A stretch of 64,000 nt of DNA from Flavobacterium luminosum (GTDB lineage: Bacteria; Bacteroidota; Bacteroidia; Flavobacteriales; Flavobacteriaceae), in contig NZ_JAMLJM010000003.1 in assembly GCF_023635005.1 (NCBI RefSeq), positions 62,001 through 126,000 on the forward strand, written 5' to 3'. Numbering within the stretch: the first letter of the stretch is position 1; each line of letters starts with the position of its first letter. The notes under the pieces are model-generated. The model did not search any database. It was not told the DNA's origin and was given only the letters and a program-made list of their open reading frames with translations. Position numbers and translations under genes: made by a program. Shown piece by piece: positions 1-11,020 of this stretch.

Positions 1-2735
1 CTTCCTACTTTATCATCTATATGCAAAAGTTTTGCAGGGTTCAAGGTCACAAATTTCCATGCCTCTTCTTCTGAAACATTTCCGTATTTTACAGCTTTAG
101 CAGCCTCTTGATTTAAACGTCTTGACATTTCAGCATCATCAGAATTGTACGCTACAGTTACTCCTTGATTGTGCAATAAAGCGCCATTATATGGGATAGC
201 ATCGTTTACTTCGTACTTATAAGCCCACCAATCTGAAAACGTAGAAGCTCCTACACCATGTTCTTTCATTTCGTTGGCCACTTTATATCCTTCTAGAATA
301 TGTGTATAAGTATTTACTCTGAAACCAAATTTTTCGGCAACACGCATTAACATTAAAATTTCAGATTGTACGTAAGAGTGGCAAGTAATAAAACGTTTTT
401 TGTTGATAATTTCAGCTAAAGTTTGTAACTCTAGATCTACTCTAGGTGCTTTTACTTTACCTTTTTTTCCTTGAGCATTAAATGCTTTCCAAGCCTCATC
501 ATACTCTTTAGCTCGATTAAAATAATCCATGAACACTTGTTCAACACCCATTCTGGTTTGAGGGAAACGTGTTGGATTATTGATTCCCCAATTAGCTTGT
601 TTTACATTTTCACCCAAAGCAAATTTGATGAATTGTGGGGAATTTTTATAAATCATTTCATCTGGAGACAATCCCCATTTCCATTTCACAATAGCCGATC
701 TTCCGCCGATTGGATTAGCAGAACCGTGTAATAACTGAGATGTGGTAACTCCACCGGCTAAATTTCTGTAAATATTAATATCATCACTATTAACAACATC
801 TTCGATAGTTACCTCAGCTGTAGCATTATGTCCTGATTCGTTTACCCCTCTTGAAATAGCGATATGAGAATGTTCATCGATAATTCCGTTCGTTAAATGT
901 TTTCCTTTCCCATCTATGACTTTAGCAGAAGGATCTGAAAGATTCGTTCCTATTGCTGCAATTTTTCCGTTTTTGATTAAAACGTCAGTTTCTTTTAAAA
1001 TTCCTTCTTTCTCATTCGTCCAAACGGTTACATTTTTAAACAAAAGGGTTTCTTGTTTCGGTTTTTGTAAATTACCAAAAGGCAAGTTTGGAAAAGTCAC
1101 TGGAAAAACTTTGTTTATTTCAAGTTTTGCCGTTTCCTCCGCTTTCTTCTCTGTTACTGAAGTTTTCTTAGCGGACCAGTAACTTTCTGTTCCATTAGCC
1201 ATAGTCGCTTTTCCTGAAAACTGATTGGTATCAGTCACCAAAGCCATTAATCGGTGAAATTCAACTTTAGTTGAATCATCCGATTTTAGTAGTAAATTGA
1301 ACCAATTGTTAGCCATCGATAGTTTTGCATTCACTTTTTTATCCTCTGAAGTTTTCACTTCTGCTTTAGGTGAAGACAACTCTCCTTCTATTTTTAATTG
1401 GTACGTTTTATTATCGAAAGTCAATTCGTAATTGCCACGAACATCTTTACTATTCATGTCGTTTACAACATATTTATTTCCTAAAACCCAGTTTTCATAC
1501 AAAATAGTTTTCTCATCAAAGAAATCTCCTGAAGTAACGATAAAATTAGCATACGCTCCATTTTTTAGATTTCCTAATTCCGCTGGTTTTCCTAATAAAG
1601 AAGCAGGAACTGTTGTTAAAGCTTCTAACGCCTTGGTCTTGTCAAAACCATATTTAATCGCTTTTAATAATTTCGATTTGAAATCTTCTAGTTTTTTAAG
1701 TTTATCGGTAGTAATTGCAAAAACAACACCGTTTTCTGTTAACACTTTTAAGTTCGTAGGAGCTTGATTCCAAAAACGCATGTCTGCTAATTCCATTTGA
1801 TTGGCCTGATACGGATCGCTAACATCGTAAGCATCGGGAAAATTTACGGGAACAATAAATTTAGCATTCGTCTTTTTTATATCATCTATTCGTTCGAACT
1901 CGTTTCCTGATCCTTTTAGGATATAATTAATTCCGAATTCTTTTCCAATTTTTGCCACGCGGAGTGCATTTAATTTATCTTCTGCCGCAAAAATCTGAAC
2001 TAGTTTTTCATTTTCTATTAAAGCTTCCAACGAAGAATCTTTATATGTAGAATTTCCATTTTTATACCAATTCTTATCGTGGTACATTTGTTTCAACAAT
2101 GCGATCATTCCCATTAAAGAACTTGGATAAGCCTGATTGGTAGTGACACTTCGTGTGAAAGCAAAATGTTGAGTGACTTTATCAAATAAGATTTTATTGG
2201 TTTTAGATTCGTCACTTAAAGGAACTATCAGACCTGTACCACGTGCTACACCATCTGCCATATGTGTATTCACAACGCCAAATCCCGCTTTAAGAAATTC
2301 CTCCGCTTTAGCAGAATCATATTTATAAAATCCTGAAGCATTTACTTCCGAACGAATATGTTCATTCCAGTAAAATCCTTTACGTTTAGTATCATATAAA
2401 GGTTCACGGCTACCAGAATAAGCGGCTGGATTAGCTACTCCAAAATTGGTATACATATCTATAAATGAAGGATAAATTGTCTTTCCCTCCATATTATAAA
2501 CTACACAATTTTTAGGTAAAGCAACCGACTTTCCTACATTGATTACCTTACCCTCTCGAATTAGTAAAGTTCCTTGCTCAATGACTTGGGTTGGAGTTAC
2601 ATAAATTTTAGCATTGGTAAACGCTGTAAAATTGTTATTTTCATTACGGACACTTTCATTGTTGGGAAAGTAATCCTGGGCTGCGAGGCGGGAAAATGGC
2701 AAGCCCAACAAAAGCAGAAATAGTAGTTTTTTCAT
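1..2735 (-). CDS. Tandem-domain amidohydrolase, 3' end outside window
   Basis: This is a secreted or periplasmic metal-dependent hydrolase of the imidazolonepropionase-like amidohydrolase superfamily; its substrate is unknown. Translation from ATG at 2735 gives a signal peptide (MKKLLFLLLLGLPFSRLAAQ) and about 911 codons without a stop, so the C-terminus lies beyond base 1. Two amidohydrolase units are visible. The first begins near residue 40, and its usual HxH-bearing strand reads YPSFIDMYTNFG near residue 88, with no HxH. The second, from about residue 550, carries IIDEHSHIA near residue 620 (an HxH pair) and further His residues in CHSYVQSE and NTYTHILEG. The first unit therefore looks catalytically dead and the second competent. 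It is divergent from comM, with 173 bp between the starts. Confidence 0.88.
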   Translation of the reverse strand, partial: MKKLLFLLLLGLPFSRLAAQDYFPNNESVRNENNNFTAFTNAKIYVTPTQVIEQGTLLIREGKVINVGKSVALPKNCVVYNMEGKTIYPSFIDMYTNFGVANPAAYSGSREPLYDTKRKGFYWNEHIRSEVNASGFYKYDSAKAEEFLKAGFGVVNTHMADGVARGTGLIVPLSDESKTNKILFDKVTQHFAFTRSVTTNQAYPSSLMGMIALLKQMYHDKNWYKNGNSTYKDSSLEALIENEKLVQIFAAEDKLNALRVAKIGKEFGINYILKGSGNEFERIDDIKKTNAKFIVPVNFPDAYDVSDPYQANQMELADMRFWNQAPTNLKVLTENGVVFAITTDKLKKLEDFKSKLLKAIKYGFDKTKALEALTTVPASLLGKPAELGNLKNGAYANFIVTSGDFFDEKTILYENWVLGNKYVVNDMNSKDVRGNYELTFDNKTYQLKIEGELSSPKAEVKTSEDKKVNAKLSMANNWFNLLLKSDDSTKVEFHRLMALVTDTNQFSGKATMANGTESYWSAKKTSVTEKKAEETAKLEINKVFPVTFPNLPFGNLQKPKQETLLFKNVTVWTNEKEGILKETDVLIKNGKIAAIGTNLSDPSAKVIDGKGKHLTNGIIDEHSHIAISRGVNESGHNATAEVTIEDVVNSDDINIYRNLAGGVTTSQLLHGSANPIGGRSAIVKWKWGLSPDEMIYKNSPQFIKFALGENVKQANWGINNPTRFPQTRMGVEQVFMDYFNRAKEYDEAWKAFNAQGKKGKVKAPRVDLELQTLAEIINKKRFITCHSYVQSEILMLMRVAEKFGFRVNTYTHILEGYKVANEMKEHGVGASTFSDWWAYKYEVNDAIPYNGALLHNQGVTVAYNSDDAEMSRRLNQEAAKAVKYGNVSEEEAWKFVTLNPAKLLHIDDKVG

Positions 2736-2908
2736 TTTTGGTTATGGTTAATTTTTCTAAAAATACTTAAAAGTAAGTTTCTCTTGCCGAGTCTTATAAT
2801 TTTTAACACTTTTTTAAAGTTTCTTTATTTTAAGATTATAAATTATTGCTTTTAAATATTTATATTATTAATATTGTATTTATTTACGATATAAATTTAG
2901 TATACGCC

Positions 2909-4444
2909 ATGTTAGTTAAAGTTTTTGGAAGCACCGTTTTCGGGGTTGAAGCCACAACCATTACTGTAGAAGTAAACATAGACAAAGGTATTGGGTACCA
3001 TCTTGTAGGACTACCAGACAATGCCATAAAAGAAAGTAGTTATCGTATTGCAGCTGCTTTAAAAAATAATCATTATCATTTTCCCGGTAAAAAAATCACC
3101 ATCAATATGGCTCCTGCCGATTTGCGCAAAGAAGGATCTGCCTATGATTTGACTATTGCTCTGGGGATTTTGGCTGCTTCAGGACAAATTAAATCTGAAG
3201 CAATACACCAATACATCATTATGGGAGAATTATCTCTCGATGGAAGTCTACAACCCATTAAGGGAGCTTTACCTATAGCTATTAAAGCCAAAGAAGAAGG
3301 TTTTAAAGGATTTTTTCTACCTAAACAAAATGTAAAAGAAGCCGCAATTGTTGCCGGACTAGAAGTATACGGAGTAGAAAATGTAACGGAGGTAATTGAT
3401 TTTTTCGAAGGAAAATCCAATTTAGTCCCTACAACAATTAATACACGTGAAGAGTTTTACAAAACTTTAGACTATCCAGAATTTGACTTTGCTGATGTCC
3501 GCGGTCAGGAATCGATTAAACGATGTATGGAAATTGCAGCTGCCGGAGGACATAATATTATTTTGATTGGCCCTCCCGGAGCAGGAAAAACGATGTTAGC
3601 CAAAAGATTACCTAGTATTTTGCCACCCATGACCTTAAAAGAAGCTTTAGAAACGACTAAAATTCATAGTGTCGCGGGAAAAGTCAAAGATACTGGACTT
3701 ATGAATCAACGTCCGTTTCGAAATCCGCATCATTCTGCTTCCTCAGTTTCATTGGTTGGTGGTGGAAGTTATCCACAACCTGGTGAAATTTCTTTGGCTC
3801 ATAATGGTATTTTATTCTTGGATGAATTACCAGAATTCAAACGAGAAGTGCTAGAAGTAATGCGCCAACCTTTAGAGGATCGAGAAGTTACGATCTCTAG
3901 AGCTAAATTTACCATAACCTACCCATCCTCTTTTATGCTTGTGGCGAGTATGAATCCTAGCCCAGGTGGCTATTTTAATGATCCGAATGCCCCTGTAACC
4001 TCAACTCCCAATGAGATGCAACGTTATTTGAGTAAAATTTCGGGGCCTTTATTAGATCGTATTGATATTCACATTGAGGTTACTCCCGTTCCTTTCGAAA
4101 AACTTTCAGATGACCGTCCTTCTGAAAACAGCGCTAGCATCAGAGCTCGTGTCACAAAAGCCCGAGAAATTCAATCGGAGCGATATGCATCATCTGACAC
4201 TATACACTATAATGCACAAATGTCTACCAAACAAATTCGAGAATACTGTAAACTAGACGAAATTTCCTTGAACTTACTTAAAACTGCTATGGAACGACTC
4301 AATCTTTCTGCTAGAGCTTATGATCGAATTTTGAAAGTATCTAGAACGATAGCCGATTTAGAAAACAGTACTCAAATTCAATCTCACCATATTGCCGAAG
4401 CCATTCAATACAGAAGTTTGGATCGAGAAGGATGGTTAGGATAA
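2909..4444 (+). CDS. comM: YifB/ComM family Mg-chelatase-like AAA+ ATPase
   Basis: This is a 511-residue ATPase of the YifB/ComM family. ComM promotes branch migration during natural transformation in gamma-proteobacteria; a similar role here is inferred from homology only. An N-terminal ChlI-like domain ([18 protein letters not shown] at the start) is followed by Walker [10 protein letters not shown] near residue 221, a Walker B segment ([10 protein letters not shown]), and a C-terminal Mg-chelatase domain. I chose ATG 2909 because the family starts at MLVKVFGS; an upstream in-frame start at 2846 would add 21 hydrophobic, AT-encoded residues outside the family pattern. The 3' end overlaps the convergent HMG-CoA synthase gene by 9 bp. 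Confidence 0.93.
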   Translation: MLVKVFGSTVFGVEATTITVEVNIDKGIGYHLVGLPDNAIKESSYRIAAALKNNHYHFPGKKITINMAPADLRKEGSAYDLTIALGILAASGQIKSEAIHQYIIMGELSLDGSLQPIKGALPIAIKAKEEGFKGFFLPKQNVKEAAIVAGLEVYGVENVTEVIDFFEGKSNLVPTTINTREEFYKTLDYPEFDFADVRGQESIKRCMEIAAAGGHNIILIGPPGAGKTMLAKRLPSILPPMTLKEALETTKIHSVAGKVKDTGLMNQRPFRNPHHSASSVSLVGGGSYPQPGEISLAHNGILFLDELPEFKREVLEVMRQPLEDREVTISRAKFTITYPSSFMLVASMNPSPGGYFNDPNAPVTSTPNEMQRYLSKISGPLLDRIDIHIEVTPVPFEKLSDDRPSENSASIRARVTKAREIQSERYASSDTIHYNAQMSTKQIREYCKLDEISLNLLKTAMERLNLSARAYDRILKVSRTIADLENSTQIQSHHIAEAIQYRSLDREGWLG

Positions 4445-5785
4445 CTTTGGAAACCTATAATATCTAGCGCCTAAAAGTTGAGGATTGTCTTTTTCTATAT
4501 AGTCTAAGGCAAACTCCTCATCTGGAGGCAATATGGAGTCTTTTACTTCTTTTTTGTGCAGTTTGACATAGGTTTCAAAATCTATAGGCTGTGCTTTTGC
4601 TAAAGTTTCAAATAGCAACACTTTTTCTATCACCGATTTCCATGAAGACTCCACAGTTCCTTCGAAAACTTTTGATTTTGAACCACTACCATAAGCAATG
4701 AAACCAAAAACTTTGTTGGTTAACTCCGTTTGTTGTTGCAAATGATAACAAAACGTAGACAATAACCCCAAAAAGATAGAGCCTGTGTACATATTACCAA
4801 CTAGAGCGGAAGCTATTTCTGCCGGGTGTAATGTTTTATTTAGAAATTCAAGATATTCTTGGTTTTTGGCTACACTTCTAACATACTCTTTGTCCGATGC
4901 TTTCTCGGGTGATTTGAGTTCTCTGGTAAAAATATCTACAAAAGTTCTTCGACCCTGAAAACAATAAGGCAAATGCATAATGATATTTTCCCATTGGGTA
5001 AACAACCCCTTAGGACTATTGGTAATTACTTTATAATGTTCATAAGCCTCAGTAATACGATTCACATAACATTGATTGGAGTATTGCCCATCGAAAACCG
5101 GCTGTTCTTTGTATAATGCTACTTCATTTTCCTCAATATCCATCCACAATGGATTAGAAGAATCATTAGTTATTTGTTCTTTAGTAAAATACCTTCTCGG
5201 TTTAAAAAAATCGAAAACTCCTTGAGAAGAGACGCCCGTTTTACTAGAAAACGAAAGAAGTTTGGGATTGGAGGCGATTAACATAGCCACCGCACCAGCA
5301 CCTTGTGTGTATTCTCCAGTAGAATTAAGATCATATTTTGCATTATCCGTAGCAATAACAATAGCTTTTTGGTCAGGATTTAATCGGATGTAGTCAAGAC
5401 AGGTCTGAAGAGCATCTACAGCACCAATACAAGCAAAGGTCATATCTACGGCATCACAATTTTTAAAAACCCTTGAACCCAATTTCTCTTCCAATAACTG
5501 AGTCACATAAGAAGCCACGGGCTTTGATGCATCAATACCGCTTTCTGTACCTACATAAATTCTACTAATTTCACTTGGAGATAAGCTGTAATTCTCGATT
5601 AATTTTAAAGCGGCATTTGCGGCAAAAGTAACCACATCTTGGTGTACATCCGGAAAACTCATTCGCTCTAAGCCTAACCCTAAATGCAGTTTTTCATATT
5701 CAATATTACGATGTTCGGCAAGTGTTTGTATCGGTAAGTACAATTTAGGCAAATCGAAAGCTATAGCATCAATTCCAACTTTCAT
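4436..5785 (-). CDS. mvaS: Hydroxymethylglutaryl-CoA synthase family protein
   Basis: This protein is predicted to condense acetyl-CoA with acetoacetyl-CoA to HMG-CoA, the first committed step of the mevalonate route to isoprenoids, which Flavobacteriaceae use. It has 449 residues from ATG 5785; the longer reading from 5875 adds 30 atypical residues. The thiolase-like fold shows the nucleophilic Cys in [13 protein letters not shown], the catalytic His in [11 protein letters not shown], a Glu-containing ERMSFPD near residue 45, and a C-terminal [15 protein letters not shown] glycine motif. It converges on comM with a 9-bp overlap, so no separate terminator fits between them. A PksG-like beta-branching role is possible, but there is no polyketide context. 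Confidence 0.87.
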   Translation of the reverse strand: MKVGIDAIAFDLPKLYLPIQTLAEHRNIEYEKLHLGLGLERMSFPDVHQDVVTFAANAALKLIENYSLSPSEISRIYVGTESGIDASKPVASYVTQLLEEKLGSRVFKNCDAVDMTFACIGAVDALQTCLDYIRLNPDQKAIVIATDNAKYDLNSTGEYTQGAGAVAMLIASNPKLLSFSSKTGVSSQGVFDFFKPRRYFTKEQITNDSSNPLWMDIEENEVALYKEQPVFDGQYSNQCYVNRITEAYEHYKVITNSPKGLFTQWENIIMHLPYCFQGRRTFVDIFTRELKSPEKASDKEYVRSVAKNQEYLEFLNKTLHPAEIASALVGNMYTGSIFLGLLSTFCYHLQQQTELTNKVFGFIAYGSGSKSKVFEGTVESSWKSVIEKVLLFETLAKAQPIDFETYVKLHKKEVKDSILPPDEEFALDYIEKDNPQLLGARYYRFPKLS

Positions 5786-5904
5786 GGATAAGTTTTTATG
5801 GGTTTGAGAGGTAAATTTATCGATTTTAAAAAGAAAACATCCTATTTTGATTTTCATTTTCAACTCATCACCCAATTATTATGATTTTTGGATAATTTCG
5901 AAAA

Positions 5905-5949
5905 AAAATCTTAAAAAACACATGTTAAACAAGTCTTTTTTAAGATTTT
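5905..5949 (-). terminator. AT-rich 14-bp inverted repeat, probable terminator of the metallopeptidase gene
   Basis: Perfect 14-bp arms lie at 5905-5918 and 5936-5949 around a 17-nt loop. On the minus strand the second arm runs on into further Ts. It lies 74 bp past the metallopeptidase stop and upstream of the HMG-CoA synthase start. The stem contains only two G-C pairs, so its strength is uncertain. Confidence 0.5.
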
Positions 5950-6022
5950 AAAAATTACGATATCAATAAAAACAGAAGTGATAATCGTCTAAAACGATTG
6001 GTTGTATCTTTTATGTATTCTA

Positions 6023-6880
6023 TTACAATCCCAATTCGGTGAAAGTATCTCCTTGATGAATATCTCCAGTATTGAAACCACGCAGGAACCAGTATTTACG
6101 TTGTTCTGATGTTCCATGAGTAAAAGATTCTGGTACAACTTGTCCTTGCATCCTTTTTTGAATAGCATCGTCACCAACAGCTTCTGCAGCACTTAAGGCT
6201 TCATCGATATCATCTGGATCTAAATATTTTTGATTGTATTTTGCCCATAAACCGGCATAGAAATCAGCTTGAAGTTCTAAAGCTACCGAAAGTTTATTGG
6301 CCTCTGTTTGATTGGTTCTAGATTGTAATTGTCTCACTTTATCTGAAGTTCCTAGTACTGTTTGCACGTGATGTCCCACTTCATGCGCAATAACATAAGC
6401 TATGGCAAAATCGCCTCCTTTGGCGCCGAAACGTGTTTTTAACTCGTTGAAAAAAGACAAATCCATGTATACTTTTTCATCACCGGGACAATAAAAAGGA
6501 CCGGAAGCAGCCGTTGCAGAGCCACAGGCAGTCTGTACTGCATCGGTAAATAAAACCATTTTTGGGAAACGATAGTCTAAATTATTTTCTGAAAAGATCT
6601 GCTGCCAAGTGTCTTCATTATAAGCAAATACCGTTTCTACAAAATCACCCAACACCTTTTCTTCTTCTGTTAAAGGTCGTTGTTCCGATTGAACTTCGGT
6701 TGATTGTTGATTCATTTGCTCTAATACCGGAACAATCATTTGGCCTGTTTCGCCTCCAAACAAATTCAACAAAAGAATGATAACGCCTACTATTCCTCCC
6801 CCCGCAATTATCTTCCCGCTTCCAGACATTCCTCTTCTGTCTTCTACATTATCACTTTGACGATTACCTTTCCATTTCAT
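6023..6880 (-). CDS. Neutral zinc metallopeptidase (YpfJ-like)
   Basis: This is a 285-residue membrane-anchored protein of the putative neutral zinc metallopeptidase family (YpfJ/KPN_02809 type). A short charged N-terminus with an RRGMSG segment precedes one transmembrane helix (residues about 22-42, IIAGGGIVGVIILLLNLFGG). The catalytic motif HEVGHH fits HExxH, and ELQADFYAG downstream supplies the likely third zinc ligand. Cysteines in TACGSATAASGPFYCPGD could form a disulfide. Its biological substrate is unknown. ATG 6880 is the only sensible start. It is on the same strand as the sensor kinase, 35 bp downstream of that gene's stop. Confidence 0.87.
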   Translation of the reverse strand: MKWKGNRQSDNVEDRRGMSGSGKIIAGGGIVGVIILLLNLFGGETGQMIVPVLEQMNQQSTEVQSEQRPLTEEEKVLGDFVETVFAYNEDTWQQIFSENNLDYRFPKMVLFTDAVQTACGSATAASGPFYCPGDEKVYMDLSFFNELKTRFGAKGGDFAIAYVIAHEVGHHVQTVLGTSDKVRQLQSRTNQTEANKLSVALELQADFYAGLWAKYNQKYLDPDDIDEALSAAEAVGDDAIQKRMQGQVVPESFTHGTSEQRKYWFLRGFNTGDIHQGDTFTELGL

Positions 6881-6915
6881 ATTTTTTATTTTTTTGATTT
6901 ATTAAAGTTCATGTT

Positions 6916-9900
6916 TTATTTTAACCACTTTAGCAATAAACTCTGAAAAACATCTTTATCGATTGGTTTGGAAATATAATCGTTCATACCGGCATCAATA
7001 CATTTTTCACGTTCCCCTTTAACAGTACCGGCTGTAAGAGCAATAATAGGAATATCCCAATTCAGTTGTCGGATCTCGACAGCGGTTTCATATCCATTTA
7101 AAACAGGCATTTGTATATCTAACAATATCAAGTCTGGATTGAATTCATTGAATCTTTCTATAGCAATTTTACCATTTGGAGCTTCAATTATAGTAGCTTT
7201 AGGCATTAACTTTTTAATCAAAGTTCTGGCCAACAACATGTTAATCTTATTATCTTCTACCACCAATATCTTCTTCTCCATTTCAAAAATATTTTTCTTA
7301 AATTGAAAACTAAGATCTTCATATTTAACCTCAATATCTTTGATATCGATTGTATTTAAACCTTCCTCTTCGGAAAAATAAACCACATTCAAATCGAAAT
7401 AAAATGTACTCCCTTTACGAAAATCACTCATTAACACCAGACTACTTCCCATCAGATTAAGAATCTTATTCGAAATAGCCAATCCCAATCCTGTCCCACC
7501 GTATTTCCGCGTGGTAGAGTTATCTTCTTGTGAAAAAGGTTCAAAAATTTTCTCTTGATTTATTTTTTTTATTCCGATGCCACTATCAATCACCGAAACT
7601 CTTATTTGGGCTTTATCCTCTGTTTTATCGATCAAATCTAATCTTAACTCCACTGTTCCTTTACTAGTAAATTTTACGGCATTAGAGAGTAAATTGAGTA
7701 ATATTTGTTTCACTCTCAAGGAATCGGTTTCTATATATTTAGGTACGCCAATACCAATATTAAATCTTAAATCGATATTTTTTTGGACCGAATCGAACCT
7801 AATAATATCTAAAACCTGATGGGCAATTTCATAAAGATTTACTCGGCGGATATCCAACTCTAATTTTCCGGTTTCAATTTTAGAAAAATCAAGAATATCA
7901 TTAACCACATCTAACAATATTTTAGCAGATTTATGAACTGTTGCCAAATATTCCAGCTGATTTTTATCCAAATGTGTTTCCGTGAGAATATCAGTAAATC
8001 CGATAATTGCGTTAAGCGGTGTTCGAATTTCATGACTCATATTTGCTAAAAATTCCGACTTGGCTTTATTGGAAGCTTCCGCTAATTCACGAGCTTTCTT
8101 CTCACTTTCTATGGCTCTTTTTTCCGTAATGTCAATCAATATTCCTTCTATGTAAGCTACTTTCCCGTCTTTGACAATAGAATCTCCGAATTCTTCAATC
8201 CAAATGTATTCGCCCGATTTTCTCTTTAATCGGTACATTATATGAAAGGGTTCATTTTTTTGAATACTGAGGATCGTGCTATCCAGTAAATCTCGTTTAT
8301 CATCCGGGTGCACTAAATCTAAAATATTGATTTCTCCTTTTATGAATTCCGCTTTAGTGTAACCGGTAAGTTTTTCAATTTCGTCATTCAGATATACTTT
8401 TGTCCAATTTGGATCAAACTTAGACAGGTAAACGGTTCCTGGAATATTATCTGCCAATAATTTGAACTTTTCTTCGCTTTCCTGAATGAGTTTTTCGGAA
8501 TTGATCCGCTCAATAGAAGCAGCGATATTGCTGGAAAGGATTTGCATGACATCTAATTCGTCATCAGCCCATTTGCGACCATTAGTACAATCATCAAAAC
8601 CGATAAATCCGAACAAGCTGTTTTTAACAAAAATGGGGAAAACTACAATACTTAAAACTTCTTGTTGTTTTAATGTTTTTCTAAGTTCTTCACCTTCAAC
8701 TTCATCTATAAGTTGGTTGACAATTTTATTCTTTAGTAAGATTTCCATCATAGAACTTAACGTTTTATGTGGAATATCTAATAAGGTAACATCTTCTTTT
8801 ATGGATGCAATTCCTTCTTTAAGCCACTCGTGTTTTAAACTTACTATGGATTGAAGGGAATCATTTTCGAAATAATAAATTCGGTCTACATTAGCCGCTT
8901 TTCCTAAATTTGATAAGGTAGTTTTGAAAATTTCTTCAAAAGCTTCATTAATATTCGATTTTTTAAGTAAAATTTCTGTTGTAGAAGCAATTGCTGCCAA
9001 AATTTTGGTCTTTTCTTCTAATTTTTTTTCTGTTTCAAGACGCTTATTGGATTCTATAGTCAGTGAGATCACATCCGAAACGGAACGTGCAAAATTAATA
9101 TCATCATTGTCCCATTTTCTTGGTTCCGTGGTAGTCTCGAAGCAAAGAATAGAATTCAACTCACCATTACTCATTACCGGAACATCTAATAGTGATTTGA
9201 TGTTGTTACTGCTAAAATATCCTTTAGTGGCCAATTCTTTAGTAGCTACATCATGATAAACATCAGAAGCTACGATAATTTTATCCTTTAGTAAAGTGTC
9301 AAAATATGTAGGATAATCTGATTTGTAAATAGTATCATCATGTTCAAAATCATTTTTATCTAAAGAATACAAACTCTGACAGTGTAAATTGTCTCCATTG
9401 TACGACCAGAAACTGATTCTGTTGATTTTTGAACCCTGTGACGTTTCTTTAAGAATATGTTTCACAATGTTCTCAAAGGAATCTCCAACGGTATATTGCT
9501 TAGTGACTAAATTGTTAATGGTTTTATTATAAACTTCTGTTTTCGCATGTCGGTAGTGCTGTTCTATTTCTATTTTTTTCAACAGAGTAATATCTCTGGC
9601 TATAGCCCCAAAACCTGTTACATTTCCTTTTGAATCATGAGTAAGTGAAATCTTTTGCGAAATCCATAATTCGGTTCCATCTTTTTTTCGGATAGGAAAT
9701 TCAATTGCTGGAATTTCCTCTGTTTTGGAATAATGTTTTTTGTAGAATGACAAGACCTTCGAAACATAGTCCTCTCTGATAAAATTTAAAAAATGTTTAC
9801 CTAGAATATCCTTATCTCTATAATTTAATAGTTTTTTAGAAAAAGGATTTAAATAGATCAGATAACCATTTCTGTCTGTTTCATAAATTATATCCGAAGC

Positions 9901-10956
9901 ACTTTCAATTAATGTTTTGTAATGATTTTGTGTTTCTGTCTGTTTGGTAACATCTTGACCTATACCGATATAAACACCTTTAGAATATATCGAATCTTTC
10001 CATTGTATGTACTTGTAAGTATTGTCTTTGCATTTTAATTTTCTGGTATAAAGATTTTCATTGATTTCATAATTCAAAGGAGAAAATTCTTCATCTTGAG
10101 TTAATTTCCAAAAATTCAATCCTTTTACTTCTTCAACCTCATAGCCTAAAATTTGTTTTACATTTTGACTACAATAAATCACTTCACCCAACTTATTAAC
10201 AACCACTACCAATGAAGTTCCTTTATTCACAATGTTATCCGCAAATAAGAAGTTTTGTCTTACCTTTAAGCTTATTTCGTATCGAACATGACTTAAAACT
10301 GAAATTAAAAAAGTAGTATAAAGTATTGTTATTCCATATATATTAGGTATGAGTGTTTGAACAATAAAAAATATAAAAAGGATTAAATTGGAGACGATAA
10401 AAAACCAATAATGAATATTATTTTTTAATACGGTATAGGCTAAAATATAAAGTATAATTAAATCAAAGTAAGGTGATATAAATTCGGGAGATTGAAGAAT
10501 CCTGTAAATGGTTATACCATAGTAAATAAAAAATAAAATTAAAGCTAGTTGTTCCAGATGATTCCTTACTATTTTAAACCTTTGGCTTAAAAAATAAATA
10601 CCTACAAGAATTAATCCTATAAAAATATTAAACTCTAAAACTTCATCATTTCTTAAGGTAAAATATTCAATGACGTACTCAATGATAGGTATTGTAATCC
10701 CTATAAATAAAAAATACAAACTATAGAGTTCGTTTGAATTTTCTATTTCTAAATAGTTTTTAATCTTGGAGTTAGTGATAGTCGAATATTTTCTGAAACC
10801 ATAGATTAAAAATGAAACCAATAAAATCGAAAATAGGGTTATAAACCACCAAGAATGATAAACACCATTGGCAATTAACAAGAAACTAGCCCTTAAATCA
10901 ACCATAGAAGTCGAATTAAGCATTGCAACACTTCCAATAAAAGGTACTACATTCAT
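6916..10956 (-). CDS. Hybrid sensor histidine kinase with membrane, PAS and GAF domains
   Basis: This is a 1346-residue hybrid kinase. Residues about 1-230 contain multiple hydrophobic helices (a membrane sensor region), followed by PAS domains near 245-340 and 345-460, two GAF-like domains near 480-640 and 660-830, and a third PAS domain near 845-960. The HisKA domain has the phosphoacceptor His in NMSHEIRTPLNAIIGF (about residue 974). An HATPase with IDSGIGI and YGGTGLGLAIS follows, and the C-terminal receiver starts at KKILVVEDNKINM with the phosphoacceptor Asp in LILLDIQMPVLNG (about residue 1279). No DNA-binding domain and no neighbouring response regulator are visible, so the output partner must be elsewhere. 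The ligand is unknown. Confidence 0.92.
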   Translation of the reverse strand: MNVVPFIGSVAMLNSTSMVDLRASFLLIANGVYHSWWFITLFSILLVSFLIYGFRKYSTITNSKIKNYLEIENSNELYSLYFLFIGITIPIIEYVIEYFTLRNDEVLEFNIFIGLILVGIYFLSQRFKIVRNHLEQLALILFFIYYGITIYRILQSPEFISPYFDLIILYILAYTVLKNNIHYWFFIVSNLILFIFFIVQTLIPNIYGITILYTTFLISVLSHVRYEISLKVRQNFLFADNIVNKGTSLVVVVNKLGEVIYCSQNVKQILGYEVEEVKGLNFWKLTQDEEFSPLNYEINENLYTRKLKCKDNTYKYIQWKDSIYSKGVYIGIGQDVTKQTETQNHYKTLIESASDIIYETDRNGYLIYLNPFSKKLLNYRDKDILGKHFLNFIREDYVSKVLSFYKKHYSKTEEIPAIEFPIRKKDGTELWISQKISLTHDSKGNVTGFGAIARDITLLKKIEIEQHYRHAKTEVYNKTINNLVTKQYTVGDSFENIVKHILKETSQGSKINRISFWSYNGDNLHCQSLYSLDKNDFEHDDTIYKSDYPTYFDTLLKDKIIVASDVYHDVATKELATKGYFSSNNIKSLLDVPVMSNGELNSILCFETTTEPRKWDNDDINFARSVSDVISLTIESNKRLETEKKLEEKTKILAAIASTTEILLKKSNINEAFEEIFKTTLSNLGKAANVDRIYYFENDSLQSIVSLKHEWLKEGIASIKEDVTLLDIPHKTLSSMMEILLKNKIVNQLIDEVEGEELRKTLKQQEVLSIVVFPIFVKNSLFGFIGFDDCTNGRKWADDELDVMQILSSNIAASIERINSEKLIQESEEKFKLLADNIPGTVYLSKFDPNWTKVYLNDEIEKLTGYTKAEFIKGEINILDLVHPDDKRDLLDSTILSIQKNEPFHIMYRLKRKSGEYIWIEEFGDSIVKDGKVAYIEGILIDITEKRAIESEKKARELAEASNKAKSEFLANMSHEIRTPLNAIIGFTDILTETHLDKNQLEYLATVHKSAKILLDVVNDILDFSKIETGKLELDIRRVNLYEIAHQVLDIIRFDSVQKNIDLRFNIGIGVPKYIETDSLRVKQILLNLLSNAVKFTSKGTVELRLDLIDKTEDKAQIRVSVIDSGIGIKKINQEKIFEPFSQEDNSTTRKYGGTGLGLAISNKILNLMGSSLVLMSDFRKGSTFYFDLNVVYFSEEEGLNTIDIKDIEVKYEDLSFQFKKNIFEMEKKILVVEDNKINMLLARTLIKKLMPKATIIEAPNGKIAIERFNEFNPDLILLDIQMPVLNGYETAVEIRQLNWDIPIIALTAGTVKGEREKCIDAGMNDYISKPIDKDVFQSLLLKWLK

Positions 10957-11020
10957 TAACTTAGGGGGTCTGTTTTTTAATCTGTTCGTCTAAAATTAGT
11001 AAAAAAAATAATACTTTTTT

